Below, piece after piece: positions 1 through 6,438 of a stretch of DNA of 12,908 nucleotides (position 1 is the stretch's first letter; each line of letters begins with the position of its first letter). The notes under the pieces were generated by a model. That model saw only the letters and a program-made list of their open reading frames with translations, made no database searches and was not told the DNA's origin. This DNA is from Muribaculaceae bacterium. GTDB taxonomy: Bacteria > Bacteroidota > Bacteroidia > Bacteroidales > Muribaculaceae. A program made the translations under genes and the position numbers. The stretch spans positions 1 to 12,908 of the forward strand of contig JAIDPP010000142.1 of assembly GCA_029062725.1 (NCBI GenBank), given 5' to 3'.

Positions 1-2571
1 GCTTATAATGATATTCTTCGGAACAGGCTTGCCTGCGGGAAGAGCCCAATAATATTTACCGTTTTTCTTTGTCATCTTGTCTCCGGGCCATTCTGTTGAA
101 GAAGTGCAGTTAACATCTCCGTCGGTCCATGCCCAGACAGCCACATCCTGCTTGGATGTATCGTCGAAATAGATATAATACTCATCATCCGGCTCAACAG
201 GATCGATGATGACAGATTTCTTGGTGTAAGTGAAGCTCTGTGAATTCGAACCGGCCTCATTCTCCACATAAGTGGAAAGAGTAGTGGTCTGATTGAAGGT
301 CAGGGGAGAAGAATATACAGGAGAGGAAGCCGATGCCGTTCCTGTAGTCGAGTAATGGATAGGCACCCCGGCCGGATTCACGCTCAGGCTTACAGTCACG
401 TTGTCTGTGAAATCTGACGAACCGGGAGAAGCCGTAACGGTCGGCTTCGAGGGACGCGGAGGAACCGGGGGATTAGGACCGTTGTTAACAGTGCCATATT
501 CCTCGATGAGAAGCACTGGGCCCGAAGCAGTCATAGTGACCTTTCCTCCGGTCACAGTCGCGATGTTATCGGTATTGTAGCCGTCCATCACCTTCGTGCC
601 GTCGGTAAATACGCTCCCTACGTTGAGAGTGTAGCTCTGACCGTTCTGAGTGTCGAGCTTGATGGCCACCGCATTGGTATAACCATTTTCCGAGAACTTA
701 CGGATATAAGTTCCCTCAACAATGCTCTGCGTGCCGGCACCGACAGCCGGATTACGACGGCGGAATTGACCCACTTTCTGCCAATGCCTGTTGACATCGT
801 TATCCACGGCCTCCCAATTGAAGTCGCCTCGGGTCACCATTCCGGGGTCACCGAATCCGTTTATAGTGGGGCGAGAAGTCTCATCGCCGTAATATATCTG
901 GGCGCCGCCGGGACAAAGGAGGAGCATTGTGCCCACCTTTTTCTGGTCGCCGGGACGATGAAGGCCGGTATCATGGCTCGACACATAGTTAAGCACCTGC
1001 CTGCCATTGCTTCCGTTGCAGAAATTGGCGTAATACTCCCAATCGGTAGTGGTCGGAGTGTTTCCGGTGCCTCCTTCGGAGCCGTTGAAGGCGAAATTGA
1101 TCATCGAATCAAAACCACCCTGAGTGAAATAGCCTGTGTCACCGTGGTTCCACGCCCAGGCCTCGCCTGTCATCCAGAACTCATCGGTCCAGCTTTTTGC
1201 ATACTCATCCGCACGGTCGCTCTGACGCCACTTTGCAAGTGCCTGCTTGCAGGCGTTCTTGAGCTGGTTCCATCGGTTGAATTCAACATGCTTGGCTGTA
1301 TCGCAACGGAAGCCGTCGATTCCGAAATACTCCACCCATGCCGCCAGCCAGTTTATCACATAGTCAGCGGGCGCCCCCTTACCATCGGTGCGCCATGCCT
1401 CTGCCGTCGGGAGTCGATAATTATCCCAGTCGCCTCCCTTCTCAACTGCCCATTTCTTCTTCAGGAATGGAGGAATACTTACGCTTTGAGTCTTTTCAGT
1501 CACTATATCAGGAAGTCCGGACAGGGATTGTGTCTTGTCATCGTTCCCGGGCACGGCGAAACCTGCGCTCTGTCCCCAGCTCCGGTCGCCGAAAGCACGC
1601 ACGAAGCCGCTCCACCAGTTACCCCATTTTCCCTGACTGTCGGCATTGAAGCTGACGGGGTTTGAACTCGACCACATGGTGAAGTTGCTGGTCGGTACCC
1701 ATCCGGCCTGAGGAGTTCCGTTGAAATTTCCGAAGTCATAATCCACGCAGTCGTCGAGCGTGCAATACCCCGTATGGTTGAGCACGATATCCATAACAAC
1801 GCGGATTCCGCGTCTGTGACACTCGGTTACGAAATTGCGCATATCCTCGATCGTGCCCATATTGCGGTCCATGAAGGTCCAATCGAGGGTGTAGTAGCCG
1901 TGGAAGGCATAATGAGGGAAAGCATCATTCTTACCGCCCGTCCAGCCATGCATCTGCTCGTAGGGAGCGGTGATCCAGATGGCATTCACCCCGAGTTTGT
2001 CGAGATAATCCAGTTTCTCGGTCAGACCCTTGATGTCTCCTCCGTGGAAGGTGGCCACGTTGCTGCCGCCTGCTGTCTTATGGCGGTGGTAGCTCTCGTC
2101 GTTGGAGGTGTCGCCGTTGTAGAATCGGTCAGTGAGAACGAAATAGACATTGGCATTCTTCCAGGTGAAATAGTCCCTGCGCACCACCTGAGGAGTAGTG
2201 ACCTTGATGGTATATACCGACGTCGCACCGCTGTTCCTTACAGTGTAGGTTATCAGGTTCTCCCCTGCGGCGAGAGTTCCTAAAGAGTGATTGGTATAGG
2301 GGAATCCGTTTACGGTAATCTCCACTATTGCATCTGCCGCTGTGGGAGCTGCCGAGAAAGTGGCGATCGACGATGCATCCTCGCCAAGCTCAATCTCATA
2401 ATCTTTTGTCTGCTGATTGAAACCATGCAGTATATTGCGACCGTCAACCTTTATTTCAAGACGGTTGAGGGATGTTTCGCCGGCAGCGAAACATCCAAAA
2501 GCGGTTACTCCGAGAAGAAGAGCCGACGTAGCACCCTTCAGACCCGGGAAAAAGTTGATTTTATGTTTCAT
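1..2571 (-). CDS. Secreted MalS-like GH13 alpha-amylase with CBM26 starch-binding tail (3' end outside window)
   Basis: Endo-acting alpha-amylase predicted to hydrolyse alpha-1,4-glucan bonds in starch outside the cytoplasm. The frame is open with no stop from the ATG at 2571 to the window edge: 857 residues are visible and the C-terminus is missing. Domain order: signal peptide (about 1-30), cadherin-like beta-sandwich (about 34-127), GH13 barrel (about 135-600), all-beta C domain, Pro-rich linker (about 698-710), chitobiase C-terminal-like Ig domain (about 710-788), and a CBM26-type starch-binding module starting near Y797 and cut by the edge. Catalytic motifs: DIVLNH (261-266), GFRCDTAKH with nucleophile D424, WMTGEAW with acid/base E470, and SSHD with D534. 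Sequences such as FWMTGEAW, GFRxDTAKHV and SSHDT resemble E. coli MalS (GH13_19-like), so it is not a close SusG homologue. It lies 15 bases after the GLUG gene and is probably cotranscribed with it. A T9SS tail beyond the edge is likely but unseen. I read the catalytic and C-terminal parts line by line and found no frameshift. Confidence 0.93.
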   Translation of the reverse strand, partial: MKHKINFFPGLKGATSALLLGVTAFGCFAAGETSLNRLEIKVDGRNILHGFNQQTKDYEIELGEDASSIATFSAAPTAADAIVEITVNGFPYTNHSLGTLAAGENLITYTVRNSGATSVYTIKVTTPQVVRRDYFTWKNANVYFVLTDRFYNGDTSNDESYHRHKTAGGSNVATFHGGDIKGLTEKLDYLDKLGVNAIWITAPYEQMHGWTGGKNDAFPHYAFHGYYTLDWTFMDRNMGTIEDMRNFVTECHRRGIRVVMDIVLNHTGYCTLDDCVDYDFGNFNGTPQAGWVPTSNFTMWSSSNPVSFNADSQGKWGNWWSGFVRAFGDRSWGQSAGFAVPGNDDKTQSLSGLPDIVTEKTQSVSIPPFLKKKWAVEKGGDWDNYRLPTAEAWRTDGKGAPADYVINWLAAWVEYFGIDGFRCDTAKHVEFNRWNQLKNACKQALAKWRQSDRADEYAKSWTDEFWMTGEAWAWNHGDTGYFTQGGFDSMINFAFNGSEGGTGNTPTTTDWEYYANFCNGSNGRQVLNYVSSHDTGLHRPGDQKKVGTMLLLCPGGAQIYYGDETSRPTINGFGDPGMVTRGDFNWEAVDNDVNRHWQKVGQFRRRNPAVGAGTQSIVEGTYIRKFSENGYTNAVAIKLDTQNGQSYTLNVGSVFTDGTKVMDGYNTDNIATVTGGKVTMTASGPVLLIEEYGTVNNGPNPPVPPRPSKPTVTASPGSSDFTDNVTVSLSVNPAGVPIHYSTTGTASASSPVYSSPLTFNQTTTLSTYVENEAGSNSQSFTYTKKSVIIDPVEPDDEYYIYFDDTSKQDVAVWAWTDGDVNCTSSTEWPGDKMTKKNGKYYWALPAGKPVPKNIIIS

Positions 2572-2586
2572 TATGATGTCGGAAGG

Positions 2587-4209
2587 TTATTTCTTTATTA
2601 CTTTATTCACATTCTCGGAGCCGTCGGTTGAAATCGTGCGGAGGATATAGAGACCCCCGGCGAGGCCGGCGAGATCTATCGTGGTCTCGTTAGCGCAGGA
2701 AGGTTCGCCGCGCATCATCAGGCTGCCGTTGACACTGTAGAGTTCATAAAGCGTTATGCCTGACGAAGAAAGGATACGCAGTTCTCCCGAGGTCGGATTC
2801 GGCCCCACGCGAAGCGTTTCGCCTCCCTCGCTGACAGCACTCATAACGGAAGTGGTGTTACTGAAAAAGGCATCGGAAAAGAGCGGAGACTGGTTTGAGA
2901 GATTCCGGAGCACAGGATATTCCTTACCGCCTTCCGACCGCCATTCCCAGATCGTATTGAAGTCCCATCCGGTAAGGGATTGGAACCTGCTCGGATTGCG
3001 GAAGGTCATAGCGGGGTGCATCACGGCATGGTCGCCATGCGAGGTCCATACATTATGACCGGGCTCGATATCGGCCCAGCTATAGGTCTGCTCCACACTG
3101 TTCTCCGCGTTGTTGTTTCCTCCGAAACGGGCGGAATAATCATAATAGGATGTAATCGAAGAGTTAAGTGCCACCGAATTTTTTATCGTGCCGTAATTGG
3201 CGCCGACAAGTCCGCCGACATAATCAAAACCGCTGACCGCGCCGGCCGAATATGTGTTTTTTATGACGCCGCGGTTCTTCCCTACGAGACCTCCCGTGGC
3301 ATAATCCGAAGGATTCTCCACGTTCGCGCCGGAATAGCAGTCACGGATCTGGCCGGTGACATTCTCTCCTACGAGACCTCCGACACATATCGAGGATCCT
3401 TTTACGCTTCCGGATGTGAAGCATCTTTCTATTATCCCTTTCCTAAGCTCTCCGGCAAGGATCCCGACGCAATTTGTGCCGGAAACATCGGCCGATATAA
3501 TTCCAAGATTCCTTACCTCCCCACCGTCGATATAGCCGAAGAAGCCTGTCGGATTTCCAATCGCACTACCGGAAAGAGTAAGGTTTCTGACGCAATGTCC
3601 GTTACCGTCGAATATAGCGCGGAAAGGTGTTGATGTCGATCCTATTCCGACAGCGAGTCCGGAAGCGTCGATGTCGGCCTCCATGCGCAGATACACCCCC
3701 TCTGCCCAGTCGGCAGACGTTGTGGCGAGAGTCTGTAGATCGGAAGAGGTCTTCAGGATAAAGGGATCGGAATATGTCCCCTCCCCTCCGGAATAGGCAT
3801 CCCTGCGACCCTGCTCTACTTCTACAAAAAGGTCGTCGGTCTGACCTCCGAAACTGTTCTTGGCGATAAAACCAAGTTTTGTAAGATTTTGCAATTCGGA
3901 ATCTGTCAGACCGTAGAAAGCCTTGATATCTTGAATCGAAAAAGTATAACTGCTCCCGTTACGGGTCATCAGGAATTGAGAGGTATGGACTTCAGTCCAT
4001 TTGAACGGGGATTTCGATTCCGATCCGATTTTATCACACCAGGTGTAACAATACACCTCCGAACCGAGATCCTGACCGGAAATAGTTATCTCCAACGGCT
4101 TGTTGGAAATTGCCGGACTTGGGTTGGACTTTATCGTAGCGGCCTCTGAATATGATATGGAGAAAAGACCTCCCGATAGTGCCAGGAAAGTAATTAATAA
4201 TTTTCTCAT
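2587..4209 (-). CDS. Secreted GLUG-repeat protein with T9SS type A sorting domain
   Basis: 540-residue exported protein of unknown exact function, probably surface-attached or released through the type IX system. It has a signal peptide (about 1-23, ending SEA/A). An N-terminal beta-rich domain (about 24-132) contains YCYTWCDK and then a KLGFIAKN...GGQTDDLFVEV stretch, which resembles N-terminal modules of Bacteroidetes polysaccharide-binding proteins (a weak, from-memory resemblance). Four GLUG-type repeats follow at about 249-270, 277-299, 306-327 and 332-353, recognised by GGLVGxNxGxIxNxYSxGxV. Next is a Trp-rich segment (378-433), typical of the end of GLUG regions. A C-terminal sorting domain (about 466-540) has VGPNPTSGELRI, YSVNG and LAGGLYILR, and ends in Lys-Lys. 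It is the promoter-proximal gene of the unit, with the amylase next. This context suggests starch or glycan capture or adhesion, but no catalytic motif is visible. A four-codon ATG frame (4220-4206) overlaps the start codon as ATGA, which may be chance. Confidence 0.88.
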   Translation of the reverse strand: MRKLLITFLALSGGLFSISYSEAATIKSNPSPAISNKPLEITISGQDLGSEVYCYTWCDKIGSESKSPFKWTEVHTSQFLMTRNGSSYTFSIQDIKAFYGLTDSELQNLTKLGFIAKNSFGGQTDDLFVEVEQGRRDAYSGGEGTYSDPFILKTSSDLQTLATTSADWAEGVYLRMEADIDASGLAVGIGSTSTPFRAIFDGNGHCVRNLTLSGSAIGNPTGFFGYIDGGEVRNLGIISADVSGTNCVGILAGELRKGIIERCFTSGSVKGSSICVGGLVGENVTGQIRDCYSGANVENPSDYATGGLVGKNRGVIKNTYSAGAVSGFDYVGGLVGANYGTIKNSVALNSSITSYYDYSARFGGNNNAENSVEQTYSWADIEPGHNVWTSHGDHAVMHPAMTFRNPSRFQSLTGWDFNTIWEWRSEGGKEYPVLRNLSNQSPLFSDAFFSNTTSVMSAVSEGGETLRVGPNPTSGELRILSSSGITLYELYSVNGSLMMRGEPSCANETTIDLAGLAGGLYILRTISTDGSENVNKVIKK

Positions 4210-4272
4210 GGGTTAAACATGTAAGAATAATAATTCAGGAGCATATTAAAGACTCCAATAGTTAGCCAATTA

Positions 4273-4303
4273 CAAAATTACTGCTATTATTCCTCTTACC
4301 CAA
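4273..4303 (-). promoter_or_regulatory. Bacteroidetes-type promoter for the GLUG/amylase unit
   Basis: On the minus strand TTG (4303-4301) is followed by 20 bases and then TAATTTTG (4280-4273). This fits the Bacteroidetes primary-sigma consensus TTG-N19-21-TAnnTTTG. It predicts a start site near 4268 and a leader of about 58 bases before the ATG at 4209. The flank just upstream is A/T-rich. Function is inferred from the match. Confidence 0.7.
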
Positions 4304-4315
4304 TTTTAAAAATAT

Positions 4316-4325
4316 GTTATATAAC
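4316..4325. promoter_or_regulatory. 10-bp perfect palindrome upstream of the GLUG promoter (possible operator)
   Basis: GTTATATAAC is a perfect 10-bp palindrome located 12 bases upstream of the -33 element of the GLUG/amylase promoter, where an activator might bind. An A/T-rich 10-mer palindrome can easily arise by chance, so this is only a candidate. Confidence 0.25.
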
Positions 4326-4330
4326 ACAAA

Positions 4331-4377
4331 GAGGGTGTGTCATAACGGCCCGTCCGGGTCGTTATGACAGCACCCTC
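4331..4377. repeat. Long imperfect inverted repeat, GGTGTGTC hairpin 1
   Basis: The left arm 4331-4347 (GAGGGTGTGTCATAACG) pairs with the right arm 4360-4377 (CGTTATGACAGCACCCTC), with a single bulged base. The interior, CCCGTCCGGG, can pair further. Located between the 3' end of the reductase gene and the promoter of the GLUG gene. The stem is strong but is not followed by a clear T-run on either strand, so a role as an intrinsic terminator is uncertain. It shares GGTGTGTC with hairpins at 4387-4440 and 12088-12122. Confidence 0.8.
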
Positions 4378-4386
4378 GCCATCCGG

Positions 4387-4440
4387 ACAAATAGATTAAG
4401 GTGTGTCTAAATTCATTTTGACACACCTTAATCTATTTGT
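4387..4440. repeat. 21-bp perfect inverted repeat, GGTGTGTC hairpin 2; possible terminator of the reductase gene
   Basis: A 21-base arm (4387-4407) pairs perfectly with 4420-4440 around a 12-base loop, and the loop itself contains AAAT-TC-ATTT. The hairpin starts 16 bases past the reductase stop codon, the expected place for a 3'-end structure. No classical T-run follows it on the minus strand. Its right half contains ATTTTGACACACC (4415-4427), identical to 12108-12120 in the hairpin downstream of the efflux operon. Confidence 0.85.
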
Positions 4441-4456
4441 AGTCCCTTTGAAATTG

Positions 4457-5218
4457 TTAGAACCCTTTCTCCTTTACAAGGCGTGAGAACGTCTCCGATA
4501 CCTCCTCATTCATTTTGCCCGGGTAACGGATGTCGGTGAATACCTGAGCCAAGGTCTCCTTTCCGTTCTCCTTGATAAAACCACGGGATTCTTCGAGATT
4601 CTCCTTATATTCAAAAAGAGAGTCAATATCTTCCTTAGAATAATCCTTATAAACTTCCTTATGAAGAACTCCGGCAACAGGAATACGGTCGGAAGCCGGG
4701 TTGAAACCGGTCTCCTCATCAGGATATCCCACTGTAAGACAGATTACGGGCACTACACGGTCTGGGAGTTCCAGAATCTCCGCTATCTTTCCCGCATTAT
4801 AAGTGACAGTCCCGAGATAGCAACTGCCGATGCCATTCAGCTCCGCCAATGTGACAAACTGCTGGGCAAACAAGGCCGTATCGATGAGAGCGGTTATAAA
4901 GGAATGGTAATTGCGGAAGCCGGGAGCCGCTTTACGCTCTTCACACCACCTCTCGAACCGCCGCAGGTCAGCGCAGAATGTCAGCATCACGGAGCAGCCT
5001 TTCACTGTCGGCTGGTTGAAATGAAGCGGTGCAAGCCGCGCCTTCATCTCCTCGCTGCGGGTGGCGACAACGCTGTAAAGCTGCATGTTGCCCGTAGTGG
5101 GAGCGTGAGAGGCGCCCTCCAAAAGAGCTTCCAATGTTGCATCGCTGACCTCCTTGGAGGAATATCTTCTCAATGTGCTTCTATTCTTGAAGAAATCAAG
5201 ATATTTAAGTTCTTCCAT
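4457..5218 (-). CDS. NfsA-type NADPH-dependent nitro/flavin reductase
   Basis: Predicted FMN-dependent cytoplasmic oxidoreductase of the nitroreductase superfamily, closest in layout to the NfsA/FRP group. Such enzymes use NAD(P)H to reduce nitroaromatics, quinones or flavin. The protein is 253 residues from the preferred start, a normal family length. Evidence: the N-terminal FMN-phosphate motif FFKNRSTLRRYS; SHAPTTGNMQLYSVV, the family's N-terminal core; NGIGSCYLGTV, the glycine-rich central segment; VICLTVGYPDEETG; and the C-terminal FTDIRYPGKMNEEVSETF common in Bacteroidetes members. I chose the ATG at 5218 over an in-frame ATG at 5248. A good promoter -7 box sits at 5244-5237, so a transcript would start downstream of 5248, and the family's own N-terminus begins at MEELKYLDFF. 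The physiological substrate is not shown. It lies next to an AraC regulator and an efflux operon but has its own promoter. Confidence 0.9.
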   Translation of the reverse strand: MEELKYLDFFKNRSTLRRYSSKEVSDATLEALLEGASHAPTTGNMQLYSVVATRSEEMKARLAPLHFNQPTVKGCSVMLTFCADLRRFERWCEERKAAPGFRNYHSFITALIDTALFAQQFVTLAELNGIGSCYLGTVTYNAGKIAEILELPDRVVPVICLTVGYPDEETGFNPASDRIPVAGVLHKEVYKDYSKEDIDSLFEYKENLEESRGFIKENGKETLAQVFTDIRYPGKMNEEVSETFSRLVKEKGF

Positions 5219-5236
5219 AATTATTGATTGTTTATA

Positions 5237-5267
5237 CAAAGCTAACAATAATTTTTCACTTTAGCAA
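5237..5267 (-). promoter_or_regulatory. Bacteroidetes-type promoter for the reductase gene
   Basis: Minus-strand TTG (5267-5265), 20 bases, then TAGCTTTG (5244-5237): an exact fit to TTG-N20-TAnnTTTG. The predicted start site is near 5232, leaving a leader of about 14 bases before the ATG at 5218. This placement decides the start codon of the reductase. Confidence 0.72.
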
Positions 5268-5335
5268 CCATCCATTGATCCATTCTAAGGCTCCTTAAGA
5301 TATATGAACTCGTTCGTGCGAGAAAGAACAAACTA

Positions 5336-6271
5336 TCACTCCCTGAATCTATATTCTTTTGGAGATATACCGGTATGACGACGGAAAAAAGTTCCGAAAA
5401 ATGACTGATTGGCAAAATTCAGAGCCTCACTCACCTGCTGCACCGTCAATGACGGATCATCAAGAAGAGCCTTAGCTTCAAGGATTACCTGTCGGCATAT
5501 CCATTTTCTGGGAGTCTTCCCGGTGATTTCCGCAACAATCTGCCCGAGATATTTCGGGCAGATACATAATTTCTGCGCATAAAAGGGTATATTTCTATTG
5601 GAGGCACCATATTTTCCCACCAGGCGAATGAAATCTCTCACGATAATCTGTTTTCTATTGTTGGTTGAATCAACGTAGGGAGATTCGTCGGGACAATCGG
5701 AAATTATACACCCTATTGCCTGCAAACACGACCACACAAGTTCTTTTTTCAACTCAAAATCATCCTTCGTCAACCGCCGGCTTACAATGCGATAGATCGA
5801 ATATATATCCTCCATATCTTTTTTTCTCAGATTTATCACAGGATTCTCAAGTAACCTGGCAAACATCTTGTTTGTCAACTTTGATGAAGGAAGGGAATTG
5901 ATAAATCCACGGGTAAAACCCATTATAAACATTCTGATTTTCGGATCCATACCCAGTCCCATAGCAACCATCCCTTCATGGACCATCAGCATCTCTCCGG
6001 CACGAAGAGTATAACTGTTAAGATTGAGTTGAACCTCCATCTCCCCTTCCACACAGAACAGCATCATTGTGAAACGTATCTTGAAAGGTGATCCAACCTT
6101 GAAACTTCCTATCGAATTTATATAATCCTGACTGAGATATATGTCGGATTCAAGATTATCTGAAGCAATAAATCCCGTTTCAGATCCGATCACATTCTCT
6201 ATTTTAGCTATCTCCTCGATGTTGAGTTCATCGATTGGGTCGCTATATCTATAATTATCCCCTATCGGCAT
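5336..6271 (-). CDS. AraC-family transcriptional regulator
   Basis: 311-residue one-component DNA-binding regulator. The N-terminal half contains a cupin-like ligand or dimerisation domain, visible as FTMMLFCVEGEMEVQLNLNSYTLRAGEMLMVHEG. The last hundred residues (about 209-311) are the double helix-turn-helix of the AraC/XylS family. The first helix pair is recognised by IPFYAQKLCICPKYLGQIVAEITGKTPRKWI. The second is LTVQQVSEALNFANQSFFGTFFRRHTGISPKEYR, close to the family signature. It is transcribed divergently from the RND efflux operon, separated by 167 bases, the usual arrangement for a local regulator. Control of the pump, and probably of itself, is therefore inferred. The inducer is unknown. 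The reductase gene downstream has a separate promoter. Confidence 0.92.
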   Translation of the reverse strand: MPIGDNYRYSDPIDELNIEEIAKIENVIGSETGFIASDNLESDIYLSQDYINSIGSFKVGSPFKIRFTMMLFCVEGEMEVQLNLNSYTLRAGEMLMVHEGMVAMGLGMDPKIRMFIMGFTRGFINSLPSSKLTNKMFARLLENPVINLRKKDMEDIYSIYRIVSRRLTKDDFELKKELVWSCLQAIGCIISDCPDESPYVDSTNNRKQIIVRDFIRLVGKYGASNRNIPFYAQKLCICPKYLGQIVAEITGKTPRKWICRQVILEAKALLDDPSLTVQQVSEALNFANQSFFGTFFRRHTGISPKEYRFRE

Positions 6272-6278
6272 ATATGTT

Positions 6279-6308
6279 TAATTTTACCGTAAAAGTATAT
6301 AATTTTAC
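6279..6308. promoter_or_regulatory. Candidate AraC-family operator: 9-bp direct repeat at 21-bp spacing plus palindrome
   Basis: TAATTTTAC occurs twice, at 6279-6287 and 6300-6308, exactly 21 bases apart (two helical turns). This is the geometry of tandem half-sites such as araI1/araI2. The first copy also forms the palindrome TTTTAC-C-GTAAAA (6282-6294), giving three half-sites. The block lies about 18-47 bases downstream of the predicted start of the AraC gene's transcript, which suits autorepression, and about 110-140 bases upstream of the efflux operon's predicted start. The region is A/T-rich, so part of the match could be chance. Confidence 0.45.
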
Positions 6309-6330
6309 TAAATTATCATCTATTTATGTT

Positions 6331-6362
6331 CAAAATTACTTCAAGACCGAAAATATGAACAA
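6331..6362 (-). promoter_or_regulatory. Bacteroidetes-type promoter for the AraC-family regulator
   Basis: Minus-strand TTG (6362-6360), 21 bases, then TAATTTTG (6338-6331), matching TTG-N19-21-TAnnTTTG. The predicted start site is near 6326, with a leader of about 55 bases before the ATG at 6271 that contains the candidate operator. Confidence 0.65.
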
Positions 6363-6404
6363 AATAAACTCCAAATCAAACACCCTGCTATTTCTGGAAT
6401 TCCT

Positions 6405-6412
6405 TACCTTTG
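6405..6412 (+). promoter_or_regulatory. -7 box of the RND efflux operon promoter, lacking a -33 TTG
   Basis: TACCTTTG fits TAnnTTTG and would start transcription near 6418, about 20 bases before the ATG at 6439. At the expected distance (6381-6385) the sequence is CACCC, with no TTG. A good -7 box without a -33 element is what an activator-dependent promoter would look like, consistent with control by the divergent AraC-family protein. That is inference. Confidence 0.55.
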
Positions 6413-6438
6413 CCGAGCAAAAAAACAGCATTGTAGAA

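Noticed and set aside
766..1665. Long open frame on the plus strand (299 codons)
   Set aside because: It is antisense to the catalytic domain of the amylase, whose motifs are intact. The translation has no recognisable domain.
2482..2571. Possible lipoprotein signal in the amylase (AFGC near residue 27)
   Set aside because: Ala at -3 and Phe at -2 do not fit a lipobox. A signal peptidase I site after CFAA is more likely.
2980..3633. Open frame on the plus strand (217 codons)
   Set aside because: Antisense to the GLUG-repeat region. Its regularity mirrors the repeats on the other strand.
4206..4220. Four-codon ATG frame (MFNP) overlapping the GLUG start codon as ATGA
   Set aside because: It could be a translational coupling leader, but a frame this short arises easily by chance and has no ribosome-binding signal.
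5272..5335. Weak inverted repeats (TAAGG-CT-CCTTA; CTCG...CGAG) after the AraC gene
   Set aside because: Stems of four to five pairs, one with a two-base loop, are too weak to call a terminator.
6235..6438. Upstream extension of the adaptor protein frame, with ATGs at 6235 and 6355
   Set aside because: It runs through the divergent promoter region and into the 5' end of the AraC gene. The lipoprotein signal begins at the ATG at 6439, just after the -7 box.
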